A stretch of DNA of 64,000 bases, from positions 94,642 to 158,641 of the forward strand of contig CAZZNE010000004.1 of assembly GCA_964655525.1 (NCBI GenBank). The letters are read 5' to 3'. This stretch comes from DLAJ01 sp964655525. Its GTDB lineage: Bacteria > Bacillota > Clostridia > Lachnospirales > Lachnospiraceae. Below are positions 56,166 through 64,000 of the stretch, in pieces; the stretch's first letter is position 1, and the number at the start of each line of letters is the position of its first letter. The notes under the pieces are model-generated. The model was not told the origin of the DNA. It was given only the letters and a program-made list of their open reading frames with translations, and did not search any database. Both the position numbers and the translations under genes were made by a program.

Positions 56166-56190
56166 ATGTATAGGAAATTTCCCAGTTCCA

Positions 56191-56240
56191 GAAGAATCGC
56201 TTTAGCGATTCTTCGAAAGAACGCGCAGCGTTCTTTTTTT
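56191..56240 (+). terminator. Second pair of hairpins before the binding-protein gene
   Basis: GAAGAATCGC / GCGATTCTTC, then AAAGAACGC / GCGTTCTTT followed by four more T residues. The second stem is a full intrinsic terminator 70 bases before the transporter start, so the operon leader may hold two stop points. Confidence 0.75.
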
Positions 56241-56309
56241 GCTCAAATTCCATACATGATACAACACACACTCAGCAAATATAAGGCAAAAAAGAGGAGG
56301 AGTCATATT

Positions 56310-57233
56310 ATGAAAAAAATTACATGGAAGCGGTTAGGAGCCGCGGCACTTACACTTGCGCTTTCGTTAGCGGCGTTTACAGGCTGTGGCGATAAGCAGG
56401 AAAGCAGCACAACGGGAGCAAATAACGGTGCAGAAGAAAATAATGAAGTAGGAAGCAATGCAAACACCGTTTACAGAACGGTAGATGAGATTAAAGAAAG
56501 CGGTGTCATTAACATCGGTGTATTTTCCGATAAAAGTCCTTTCGGCTATGTGGATGAGAACGGCGATTATCAAGGCTATGATGTTTATCTTGCAGAGCGG
56601 ATCGGTAAAGATCTTGGCGTGGAAATCAATTATGTGTCTACAGAGGCTGCAAACCGTATTGAATATTTGCAGACCGGCAAGGTTGATATTATTTTGGCAA
56701 ACTTCACGGTAACGGAGGAACGCGCACAGGAAGTTGACTTTGCGCTGCCTTACATGAACGTGGCTCTGGGCGTTATCTCCCCGGAAAATGCGGTGATCAC
56801 CAGTCTGGATGACATCGGTGAGAACGATGAGGTGATCGTCATTTCGGGAACGACGGCAGAAACCTATCTTGAGAGAAATTATCCGAATATCAGGCTGCAA
56901 AAATATGACGCCTATGCACAGGCAAAGACAGCATTTGAGAATGGAAACGGTGTGGCATGGGCGAACGATAACACTGAGGTCATCGCGTTCTCCATTGAAA
57001 ATCCCGGTTATGTGGTCGGCATCCCGTCGCTTGGCAGCGCAGACACGATCGCACCTGCAGTTACCAAAGGCAATACAAGTCTGCTGGATTGGTTAAATAA
57101 TGAAATTAAGGCGCTGGGCGAAGAAAGATTTTTCCATGCAGATTATGAAGCGACCTTATTGGATACCTATGGCGCAGATTATGAAGATACGCTGGTTGTT
57201 GAGGGCGACACAGCTGCTTCTTTAGAGGATTGA
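56310..57233 (+). CDS. Amino-acid (probably cyst(e)ine) ABC transporter binding lipoprotein
   Basis: A 307-residue lipoprotein with lipobox FTGC and an Asn/Glu-rich linker. A family-3 amino-acid-binding domain begins VINIGVFSDKSPFGYVDENG. The C-terminal segment FFHADYEATLLDTYG resembles cysteine-binding proteins of the CjaA type. Together with the Cys-rich leader upstream, cystine or cysteine is the favoured ligand. It starts at the ATG after AGAGGAGGAGTCATATT; the longer upstream frame crosses the terminator and is not used. Confidence 0.85.
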   Translation: MKKITWKRLGAAALTLALSLAAFTGCGDKQESSTTGANNGAEENNEVGSNANTVYRTVDEIKESGVINIGVFSDKSPFGYVDENGDYQGYDVYLAERIGKDLGVEINYVSTEAANRIEYLQTGKVDIILANFTVTEERAQEVDFALPYMNVALGVISPENAVITSLDDIGENDEVIVISGTTAETYLERNYPNIRLQKYDAYAQAKTAFENGNGVAWANDNTEVIAFSIENPGYVVGIPSLGSADTIAPAVTKGNTSLLDWLNNEIKALGEERFFHADYEATLLDTYGADYEDTLVVEGDTAASLED

Positions 57234-57241
57234 TAAAAACA

Positions 57242-57271
57242 GTGGGCAGTGGATTAAATGCCACTGCCCGC
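57242..57271 (+). promoter_or_regulatory. Hairpin between binding-protein and permease genes
   Basis: GGGCAGTGG / CCACTGCCC with an 8-nt loop, 10 bases after the stop. No T run of note. It probably raises binding-protein mRNA over permease mRNA. Confidence 0.7.
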
Positions 57272-57320
57272 TTTCTGCGTAAATAGATGAAAGAAGATTG
57301 ATGCAAACAGGAGACGGATC

Positions 57321-57980
57321 ATGGATTGGGAAGTGATAGTATCATATTTGCCGCGTTATAAAGACGCGCTGCTGCTCACGATCAAAATTGGATGGCAAGG
57401 CGTTCTTTTGGCGCTTATCATCGGTGTGTTTTGTGCGGCCGTCGTTCATTTGAAGGTGCCGGTTCTTCGACAGATCACAGGGATTTATATTGAGCTGTTT
57501 CGGAACACGCCGCTTTTGGTGCAATTGTTCTTTCTGTATTTTGGTCTTCCCAAAATGGGAATCCGCATTTCCGCACAGGTCTGCGGCTGTCTGGGACTTG
57601 GACTTTTGGGGGGCGCTTACATGGCGGAAACCTTTCGGAGCGGTCTGGAAAATATCGCGCCGATCCAGTCGGAAAGCGCGCAGAGTCTTGGCATGAATAG
57701 CGTGCAGGTATTCCGGTATGTCATTCTGCCGCAGGCGGTTTCCTCCAGTGTGCCCGGGCTGATTGCCAATGTGATCTTTTTGCTGAAAGAAACAAGTGTG
57801 TTTTCCACCATCAGCTTGATGGATCTGATGTTTACTGCAAAGGATTTGATCGGGATGTATGCGAAAACCATTGAATGCCTAACGATGCTCGTTGTTTTCT
57901 ATCTGATCATGCTTCTGCCGGTATCGATATTGGGCAGCTTTGTGGAAAGGAGGCTGCGCCATGCGGAATTTGGGAATTGA
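57321..57980 (+). CDS. Polar amino-acid ABC transporter permease 1
   Basis: A 219-residue HisM/TcyL-type permease with five helices. The ELFRNTPLLVQLFF motif and the EAA loop ESAQSLGMNSVQVFRYVILPQA are diagnostic. It follows CAGGAGACGG and overlaps the next permease by 20 bp, implying coupling. Forms a heterodimeric pore with permease 2. Confidence 0.93.
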   Translation: MDWEVIVSYLPRYKDALLLTIKIGWQGVLLALIIGVFCAAVVHLKVPVLRQITGIYIELFRNTPLLVQLFFLYFGLPKMGIRISAQVCGCLGLGLLGGAYMAETFRSGLENIAPIQSESAQSLGMNSVQVFRYVILPQAVSSSVPGLIANVIFLLKETSVFSTISLMDLMFTAKDLIGMYAKTIECLTMLVVFYLIMLLPVSILGSFVERRLRHAEFGN

Positions 57981-58635
57981 TGTTCTTTTCAAAGGGAAAA
58001 ACTTTGCGCGCCTGCTTGGCGGTCTCTGGGTTGCGGTCCGTATCAGTCTGATCGCCGTTGCGATTAGTATTGCGTTAGGGCTTGTGATGGGAATGCTGAT
58101 GGCATCCAAAAATAAGATATTGAAAGTCGTTTTCCGAATTTATTTGGAGATTGTCCGTATTATGCCACAGATGGTATTGCTGTTTATTGTCTATTTCGGC
58201 ACAACGAGAGTATTTGGCTGGGACTTGTCTGCGGAACGCTCTGCGGTCATTGTTTTTAGCTTTTGGGGTGTAGCGGAAATGGGTGATCTGGTGCGCGGCG
58301 CGCTCATCAGCATTCCGAGGATTCAATATGAAAGCGCACAGGCGCTGGGAATGAGCGGACTTCAGGTTTATGTTCATGTGATCCTGCCGCAAACGGTCAG
58401 ACGGCTGATCCCGCTTTCCATCAACCTGATCACGAGAATGATCAAAACAACAAGCCTTGTCATGATGATCGGAATTGTGGAGGTATTGAAGGTAGCGCAG
58501 CAGATCATTGAGGCGAATCGGCGGTCTTCACCGAATGCGGCGTTTGGCGTGTTTGCAGTTGTTTTTCTATTGTATTTTCTTATCTGTTGGCCGATCAGCA
58601 AATTGGCAGGATATCTTGAGAAGAGGTGGGCATAG
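57961..58635 (+). CDS. Polar amino-acid ABC transporter permease 2
   Basis: A 224-residue partner of permease 1 with the same fold: EIVRIMPQMVLLFIVYFG and EAA loop ESAQALGMSGLQVYVHVILP. The chosen ATG lies after GGAAAGGAGGCTGCGCC; a Met seven codons upstream would precede that site. Together with the preceding permease it makes the membrane part of the importer. Confidence 0.92.
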   Translation: MRNLGIDVLFKGKNFARLLGGLWVAVRISLIAVAISIALGLVMGMLMASKNKILKVVFRIYLEIVRIMPQMVLLFIVYFGTTRVFGWDLSAERSAVIVFSFWGVAEMGDLVRGALISIPRIQYESAQALGMSGLQVYVHVILPQTVRRLIPLSINLITRMIKTTSLVMMIGIVEVLKVAQQIIEANRRSSPNAAFGVFAVVFLLYFLICWPISKLAGYLEKRWA

Positions 58636-58637
58636 GC

Positions 58638-59381
58638 ATGGAACAGACACTCTTAAAAATCAATCATCTTCATAAAACATATGGAGAACATGTAATACTC
58701 GATGATTTTAGTCTTGAGGTCAACAAGGGAGAAGTAGTCGTTATCATCGGACCGTCCGGCTGCGGAAAAAGTACGCTCTTACGATGCATCAATGCATTGG
58801 AGGACATTCAGGGCGGAGAGGTTGTGCTGAATGGGGAACCGGTTTTAAAAGAGGCAAAAAGCATTTCTAAAATGCGGCAGAAAATCGGTATGGTTTTTCA
58901 AAGCTACGACCTGTTTCCTCATAAAACAATACTGGAAAATATTTTGCTGGCACCGCTGAAGGTCCAGAAACGCAAACGTGCCGAAGCGGAAAAAGAGGCG
59001 ATTGAGCTCTTGACAAGAGTGGGTCTTGCAGACCGGAAGGACGCCTATCCACGCCAGCTCTCCGGCGGTCAAAAGCAGCGCGTCGCGATCGTTCGCGCGC
59101 TGATCATGCATCCGGAAATTTTGCTGTTAGACGAGATCACCGCGGCGCTTGACCCGGAAATGGTACGGGAAGTTTTGGAAGTAGTTCTTTCTCTTGCAAA
59201 AACAGGAAGCACGATGTTGATCGTGACGCATGAGATGGCGTTTGCGAAAGCGATCGCGGACCGCGTCCTGTTTTTGGAGGGTGGAAAGATCGTGGAAGAG
59301 AGCGACCGTCCAAAAGAATTTTTCGTACACCCTGCGACAGACCGGGCAGGGGAATTTTTGAAAACGTTTGATTATGAATAA
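58638..59381 (+). CDS. Polar amino-acid ABC transporter ATPase
   Basis: A 247-residue ATPase with Walker A GPSGCGKST, signature LSGGQKQR, Walker B ILLLDEITAALDPE and H-loop VTHEM. The Walker B reads DEIT where most relatives have DEPT. It starts 2 bases after the permease stop. It completes the binding protein-permease-permease-ATPase set of the presumed cyst(e)ine importer. Confidence 0.94.
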   Translation: MEQTLLKINHLHKTYGEHVILDDFSLEVNKGEVVVIIGPSGCGKSTLLRCINALEDIQGGEVVLNGEPVLKEAKSISKMRQKIGMVFQSYDLFPHKTILENILLAPLKVQKRKRAEAEKEAIELLTRVGLADRKDAYPRQLSGGQKQRVAIVRALIMHPEILLLDEITAALDPEMVREVLEVVLSLAKTGSTMLIVTHEMAFAKAIADRVLFLEGGKIVEESDRPKEFFVHPATDRAGEFLKTFDYE

Positions 59382-59395
59382 TAAAAAAAGAAGAT

Positions 59396-61222
59396 TTAAG
59401 GCCGGTTCTTTTGAAACTGCCGAATGTCCCCTGCGACCTCTCCGCTTAAGGCAAGAAGACAGATCAGATTCGGGACAGCCATGAGCGCGTTTGCAATATT
59501 GGAAAAATCCCATACCGGTTCGAGTGCGGCGGTCGCGCCGACATAGGCGGCAAGAGAAAACATCACGCGGTAGAGCATGTTGTACTTGTGCGTCTTCATA
59601 AGATATTCCCAGGCTCTTTCTCCGAGATATTCCCATCCTAAGATTGTTGAAAAAGCAAACAAAACAATACTGATTGAAAGAAAATAAGCGCCGGTATTGC
59701 CGAGCCCGCTGCGAAATGCGGCGATCGTGAGCGCGGCGCCCGTGAGCAGTTTTGCATACTCATAAGTGCCGTCCGCATAGAACGTGTAGACGCATCCGTG
59801 CGGGCCGCGCCAGCTTCCGGTGAGCGGGATGGAGGAACGCCCTGTGATGTCGCCGGCAATTTGTGGACGTTGTGAGGCGGCTGTGTCGTCGGACATAAAA
59901 TGCGGAGATGCGTCGATGTCGTCGGACGTAAAATGCGGAGATGCGTCGGTGTTGTCGGACGTAGTCTGTGGTGAAGAGGCGGCACTGTCAGATATGAGTC
60001 TCGTCAGCGTGATCTCGGCGTCATTACAAAATGCAGCGCCCGCATCCGGGTCTGTGGCGTTCTTGTTTGACACGAGGGAAAGCGAGAAGCCGTCGTAAGC
60101 CGCAATATCATAAACGGCCGGGCAGTCCGCGGACGCGCTGCTAAAAAACAGAAGCTGTCCGGAATGATTTGCGTAGCTGCCGGAATCCACGGTCTCGGTG
60201 CTGCCGAGTACGCCGCTGCTCACAATGCACAATCCGGTGATCGTGCATACGATGATTGTATCCCAAAAGGTGGCGGTCATATTGAGACAGCCCTGACTGA
60301 CCGGATGGTCGCAGGCAGCGGAGGCGGCGGTGATGGCAGCGGAGCCCATACCCGCCTCGTTGGAAAAAACGCCGCGTGCGACGCCGTAGCGCATGGCGCG
60401 CAGCATGGAGGCGGTGACCGTACCTAAAAAGCCGCCCGTAAGGGCATCGGGGGAGAATGCCATGGTGATGATCCGGACAAGGCTGTCCGGGATATTTCGG
60501 TAGTGTACAAGTAACACAAGCAGCCCAGCGGCAACATAGAGAACCGCCATGGACGGTACGAGCACGGAGGCGATCTTGGAAATGGATCGGATGCCGCCGA
60601 CAATGACAAACAAAGTAAGCACGGTCAGGGCGATACCGACCGGGTGAGCCGGAAACGCAAAGGCGTCGCGCAGCGCGTCCGCAATGGAATTCGCCTGTGT
60701 CATATTGCCGATGCCGAAGGAGGAGATCGCGGCGGACAGGGCAAAAAGAAACGCCAGTATGGAGCCGGCGCGACGGCGGGGAAATGCGTTTTTGAGCGTG
60801 TACATGGGACCGCCCACGACGTCGCCCTTCGCATTGTGTTCACGGTATTTTACGGCAAGCATGCATTCGCTGAATTTGGAGGCAATGCCGAAGGCTGCCG
60901 CGATCCACATCCATACAAGCGCGCCGGGACCTCCCAGGACCATTGCGGTCGATACGCCGACGATATTGCCAGTACCGATGGTTGCAGCGAGCGAGGTCAT
61001 CAGCGCGGCAAAAGGAGAGATGCCGTCTGCGCCTCTGTCTGTTTCGCGCGGGTTTTGCGCGTTCCGACTAAGCGTACTTTTGATGGCGCCAGGGAGCATG
61101 CGCCACGGAAGGAAGCGGGTGCGCACGGTCAGCAGGGCGCCGGTGCCGACAAGCAAAAGCAGCATGCAGGGTCCCCAGACAAATTCATCGATCGTATGCA
61201 GAGCATGGGACAGGGTATTCAT
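59396..61222 (-). CDS. Alanine/sodium symporter (AGCS) with a large inserted domain
   Basis: About 608 residues against the family's usual 450-500. The AGCS core is clear: PFAALMTSLAATIGTGNIVG, GGPMYTLKNA, FSNEAGMGSAA, and the C-terminal FAFSTILGWEYLGE. Between helices, at about residues 340-490 (59750-60205), lies an extra segment of about 150 residues. It holds a Thr/Ser/Asp repeat (SDDxDASPHF twice and more) and an end with SWRGPHGCVYTFYADGTYEY. I chose MNTLSHALH as start; the upstream 21 residues have no ribosome site. It is convergent with the ABC importer. Confidence 0.85.
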   Translation of the reverse strand: MNTLSHALHTIDEFVWGPCMLLLLVGTGALLTVRTRFLPWRMLPGAIKSTLSRNAQNPRETDRGADGISPFAALMTSLAATIGTGNIVGVSTAMVLGGPGALVWMWIAAAFGIASKFSECMLAVKYREHNAKGDVVGGPMYTLKNAFPRRRAGSILAFLFALSAAISSFGIGNMTQANSIADALRDAFAFPAHPVGIALTVLTLFVIVGGIRSISKIASVLVPSMAVLYVAAGLLVLLVHYRNIPDSLVRIITMAFSPDALTGGFLGTVTASMLRAMRYGVARGVFSNEAGMGSAAITAASAACDHPVSQGCLNMTATFWDTIIVCTITGLCIVSSGVLGSTETVDSGSYANHSGQLLFFSSASADCPAVYDIAAYDGFSLSLVSNKNATDPDAGAAFCNDAEITLTRLISDSAASSPQTTSDNTDASPHFTSDDIDASPHFMSDDTAASQRPQIAGDITGRSSIPLTGSWRGPHGCVYTFYADGTYEYAKLLTGAALTIAAFRSGLGNTGAYFLSISIVLFAFSTILGWEYLGERAWEYLMKTHKYNMLYRVMFSLAAYVGATAALEPVWDFSNIANALMAVPNLICLLALSGEVAGDIRQFQKNRP

Positions 61223-61606
61223 GATGGCTGCGCTTTCTTTTTTTCGATCATTTATACTTATCAAAAAAGAAAGGAAGATATGCAATAAAAATGCCCCATA
61301 AAAGGGAGGATGCCAGATAACCTGCGTTATCTGGCACTTATTATGAAAAAGTTTATTTGAAAGTGTGATACTGTCATGCGTTTTATGGTTTAAGTATATC
61401 CCCGAAGTATGGATAAAGAATGTTTTTGAAATTAATAATCTTTGAATTAAAAATGAACAAAATGTGAACGCGCGGATTTTAACGGAAAGAATCTTGCTTT
61501 TTTTTCTCGTTTTGCTGTTTTCATTTTGGAAGGAATAGGATATAATAGGTATGACTAAGAGCCAAAGGGCTGTTAAGAAATCATAATAAAGAAAGGAAGA
61601 AAGAGT
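61223..61606. other. 384-bp divergent intergenic region before fba
   Basis: It holds the leader of the symporter gene (minus strand), one perfect 11-bp hairpin at 61311-61336 (TGCCAGATAAC / GTTATCTGGCA) and the fba promoter. The A/T-rich part at 61340-61500 shows no gene or recognisable RNA. Confidence 0.6.
61518..61546 (+). promoter_or_regulatory. Promoter of fba
   Basis: Consensus TATAAT at 61541-61546 with a weak TTTTCA 17 bases upstream. The fba start lies about 60 bases downstream, after AAGAAAGGAAGAAAGAGT. Confidence 0.65.
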
Positions 61607-62545
61607 ATGCCATTAGTTACAACCACTGAAATGTTTAAGAAAGCATATGAAGGCGGCTATGCGATCGGCGCTTTCAATGTCAACAACATGGAGATCGTGC
61701 AGGGTATCACGGAGGCATGTGCGGAGGAGAAGGCACCCGTTATTTTACAGGTATCCAAGGGCGCTCGCGCTTATGCAAATCACAATTATCTCGTAAAGCT
61801 TGTTGAGGCTGCTACGATCTGCTATCCGGAGCTGCCTGTTGCGCTGCATTTGGATCACGGCCCGGATTTTGAGACCTGTAAGTCCTGCATCGACGGCGGT
61901 TTTACATCTGTCATGATCGATGCTTCCTCCAAGCCGTTTGAGGAGAATATCGAGATCACCAAGAAGGTCGTAGAATATGCGCATGAGCACGGCGTTGTTG
62001 TTGAGGCTGAGCTCGGTACATTAGCGGGCGTTGAGGATGATGTGCAGGTAGCTGCGGAGGATTCCTCTTATACGCATCCGGAACAGGTAGAGGAATTCGT
62101 ATCCAGAACGGGCTGCGATTCCCTTGCGATCGCGATCGGTACAAGCCACGGCGCATATAAGTTTAAGCCGGGCACGAAGCCGCAGCTTCGCTTTGACGTG
62201 CTGCATGAGTGCGAGAAGAGAATCCCGGGATTCCCGATCGTACTGCACGGTTCTTCTTCCGTTCCGCAGGAATATGTGGAGATGGTAAATACCTACGGCG
62301 GCGCAATGCCGGGCGCGATCGGTGTGCCGGAGGATCAGCTTCGTGAAGCTGCACGTTCCGCAGTATGTAAGATCAACATCGATTCCGATTTACGTCTTGC
62401 AATGACCGGTACGATCCGTAAGTTCTTCGCAGAGCATCCGGACAAGTTCGATCCTCGCGAGTACTTAAAACCGGCGCGTGCGAACATCAAAGAGCTTGTT
62501 CGTCATAAACTGATCGACGTACTTGGCTGCAACGGCAAGGCATAA
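61607..62545 (+). CDS. fba: Class II fructose-bisphosphate aldolase
   Basis: A 312-residue zinc aldolase of glycolysis. It has VALHLDHGPDFE with the zinc-binding histidines, VEAELGTLAGVEDD, GTSHGAYKF and the phosphate loop VLHGSSSVP. Codon use is strongly biased, as expected for an abundant enzyme. It is a single-gene unit with its own promoter, followed by stacked hairpins. Confidence 0.96.
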   Translation: MPLVTTTEMFKKAYEGGYAIGAFNVNNMEIVQGITEACAEEKAPVILQVSKGARAYANHNYLVKLVEAATICYPELPVALHLDHGPDFETCKSCIDGGFTSVMIDASSKPFEENIEITKKVVEYAHEHGVVVEAELGTLAGVEDDVQVAAEDSSYTHPEQVEEFVSRTGCDSLAIAIGTSHGAYKFKPGTKPQLRFDVLHECEKRIPGFPIVLHGSSSVPQEYVEMVNTYGGAMPGAIGVPEDQLREAARSAVCKINIDSDLRLAMTGTIRKFFAEHPDKFDPREYLKPARANIKELVRHKLIDVLGCNGKA

Positions 62546-62546
62546 A

Positions 62547-62616
62547 AAAGAACACTGCGTGTTCTTTCAAAGAATGCTCCGCATTCTTTCAAGGAAATGT
62601 CATGGACATTTCTTTT
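62547..62616 (+). terminator. Three stacked hairpins after fba
   Basis: AAAGAACAC / GTGTTCTTT, AAAGAATGC / GCATTCTTT, and GGAAATGTC / GACATTTCT follow one another with 3-nt loops. The last runs into TTTT. They belong to the AAGAA-type hairpins of this window. Confidence 0.8.
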
Positions 62617-62691
62617 GCCATCGGCATTTCTTTTGGGATCCCCGAAACGGATTCTTTTGGAAATGTCAGAGACAGGGATGTTAGAATATGT

Positions 62692-62730
62692 GGTGTAACC
62701 TCATGAATGGGGTTACACCCTTTTCTTTTG
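62692..62730 (+). terminator. Terminator before the 62819 gene
   Basis: GGTGTAACC / GGTTACACC with a 10-nt loop and a CTTTTCTTTT tail. Confidence 0.85.
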
Positions 62731-62818
62731 CTCACATGTAAAATGGTGCAAATAATCAAGGAAAAAACTTGATAAAAGGTGCATATTATATTATGTTTAC
62801 ATGTGGAGGATGCGGGAT

Positions 62819-63517
62819 ATGCCAAAAAAACGAATGATACCCGTGATTTTGCCGGTTTTGAATCTGCTCCTGATTCTTTTGCTGTTTGTCTGGGTAAAAA
62901 ACAATGTGGAAACCCACATGGAGGATGCGGCGGACATAAAAGCAGCGTGGCGTGAAGCGGAAGCTGCAGGCGGGATGCCGTTGCGGTATGAGAGTCGTTT
63001 TTTATTTCGACCGCAGAACCGCTATTTAGATCATGTGGAATGCATTTTAACAGAGCTGACGGAGAATGCGTCCGGCGGTCTGCGTGTAGAGATTTATGAG
63101 GGTGTGAATTTAAGCGGGAAATGTGTGGCAAGGAATAGTGTGGGGCTTTCTGAGGTCACGGAAGGGGAGTGGCAGAGCATACCGCTTCAGGTATGGCTGT
63201 CCCCGTCGAAAACGTATCTTATGCTGATCAGTATTTACAATACGGAGGCGGATCCGAAGCTTGTTTATGCGGACAGCATGTTTCCGATCGCAGAGTATAT
63301 AGAGACGATCCGGCCGGAGGTGTATTTGTCGCAGAAAGGACTGTCTGCGTATCAGTCAGAGCAGTTATCGTCCATGGAAGATACGAATCAGCCGCTGATC
63401 GCATATTGTTACGGAAGACAGGTCAGCCCGGTTCTGATATTGGCAACTCTCATGCTGATGATCGGTGTGAATGCTTTTTTGATTTATCAGTGGATAAAAC
63501 GAGATCATTGCAGATAA
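62819..63517 (+). CDS. Two-TM protein with extracytoplasmic domain
   Basis: A 232-residue protein with an N-terminal helix at about residues 7-25, an exported beta-rich domain of about 180 residues and a second helix near 208-226. The C-terminus is short and basic. The domain has carbohydrate-binding-like features (LRVEIYEGVNLSGKCV) but no certain family. I chose the ATG nine bases after GGAGGA. It has its own terminator upstream, so it starts a new unit; no downstream partner is seen on this strand. Confidence 0.65.
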   Translation: MPKKRMIPVILPVLNLLLILLLFVWVKNNVETHMEDAADIKAAWREAEAAGGMPLRYESRFLFRPQNRYLDHVECILTELTENASGGLRVEIYEGVNLSGKCVARNSVGLSEVTEGEWQSIPLQVWLSPSKTYLMLISIYNTEADPKLVYADSMFPIAEYIETIRPEVYLSQKGLSAYQSEQLSSMEDTNQPLIAYCYGRQVSPVLILATLMLMIGVNAFLIYQWIKRDHCR

Positions 63518-63577
63518 CGGATGCGATAAAGGCCCCCGTTTTTATCATGGATGCGGACAACGTATTTACGATCGGGG

Positions 63578-64000
63578 TCAATTCAGCCTGAGCGTAAAAA
63601 GCAGCATGTCAGAGTCCTCCGCACGGGGGACGGGCTGAAATTGCAGTTTTTCGCAGATGCGGAGGGATGCGGCGTTTTCTTTTTGCACACGTGCATAAAC
63701 CTCCGGCAGACCAAGCCTGTCCGCAGCATAGGTAAGGATCGCGCGGCATACCTCGGTCGCATAACCCTGATTCTGATATTCCCGCGCGATGACGTAGCCA
63801 AGCTCGGCGAAATCTTCTTTTGGCTCAATGCCTGCGCGGCCGATAAGCTGTCCGTCTGCCTTGTTGATGACGATCCACATGCCGTAACCGAAAAAACCAT
63901 AGACATTGTCGATATAATCGCGGATATAGGAACGCTCCGCGGTTTCATCGGCATAGAGCGCCTCGATGTAGCTGGTGATAGCGGGATCTGCATAGATTTC
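63578..64000 (-). CDS. GNAT-family acetyltransferase (partial)
   Basis: The frame is open from the window edge to its stop, giving at least 140 residues; the true start lies outside. The acetyl-CoA site is in YVIAREYQNQGYATEVCRAI (the R/Q-x-x-G-x-A motif), and the later region VYARVQKENAASLRICEKL is typical of RimJ/RimL-like GNATs. The upstream part reads through YIEALYADETAERSYIRDYI. Substrate unknown. Confidence 0.85.
   Translation of the reverse strand, partial: EIYADPAITSYIEALYADETAERSYIRDYIDNVYGFFGYGMWIVINKADGQLIGRAGIEPKEDFAELGYVIAREYQNQGYATEVCRAILTYAADRLGLPEVYARVQKENAASLRICEKLQFQPVPRAEDSDMLLFTLRLN

Noticed and set aside
60644..61301. Long plus-strand ORFs of 205-214 residues opposite the symporter gene
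   Set aside because: They mirror the strong codon bias of the symporter on the other strand and show no family features.

Overview
The window reads as chromosomal DNA of a gut-type Clostridia, most likely Lachnospiraceae. The basis is the gene order hprK, ROK glucokinase, murB, rapZ, whiA and an HPr-like gene, the strong purine-rich ribosome binding sites, the many Firmicutes lipoproteins, and a CcpM-type radical SAM peptide cluster of a kind known from Clostridia. No species can be named from sequence alone. No tRNA, rRNA, CRISPR array, transposase or phage gene was seen.

Layout. 1-4.9 kb: end of an unidentified gene, an RNHCP-domain protein, a lone trpF, a cytoplasmic GH26 glycosidase, an AEC permease and a ketopantoate-reductase-like enzyme. 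4.9-13.7 kb: a malto-oligosaccharide locus with a LacI regulator divergent from malQ, then a MalE-type lipoprotein, MalF, MalG and a GH13 alpha-amylase lipoprotein. 13.8-15.9 kb: a large helix-turn-helix regulator facing a 52-residue secreted peptide gene. 16.1-24.6 kb: an accessory block with a small secreted protein, lipoproteins and an ABC transporter, plus the decayed tail of a duplicated gene.

24.7-39.0 kb is the most interesting part: a two-precursor RiPP (ribosomally made, modified peptide) cluster. It holds a radical SAM/SPASM maturase, a TIGR04066-like protein, an ACP-like protein without the carrier serine, two 79-residue seven-cysteine precursors, two giant FtsX-type permeases, one intact ABC ATPase, a 14-codon relic of a second ATPase, an ABC exporter and a subtilase. 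The unit precursor-permease-ATPase has been duplicated in tandem and the second ATPase then lost.

39-64 kb is mainly housekeeping: pyrG, a polytopic membrane protein, ftsH, a MATE transporter, uvrC, hprK to the Crh-like gene, a lipid kinase, tcdA, an amino-acid ABC transporter, an alanine/sodium symporter with a large inserted domain, fba, a two-TM protein and a partial GNAT. The amino-acid transporter follows a cysteine-codon-rich leader peptide and an intrinsic terminator, which together form a credible, apparently undescribed cysteine attenuator. Other oddities are a 201-bp element with perfect 17-bp terminal inverted repeats before uvrC, the Crh-like HPr with Glu15, and 51-bp repeats in ftsH.
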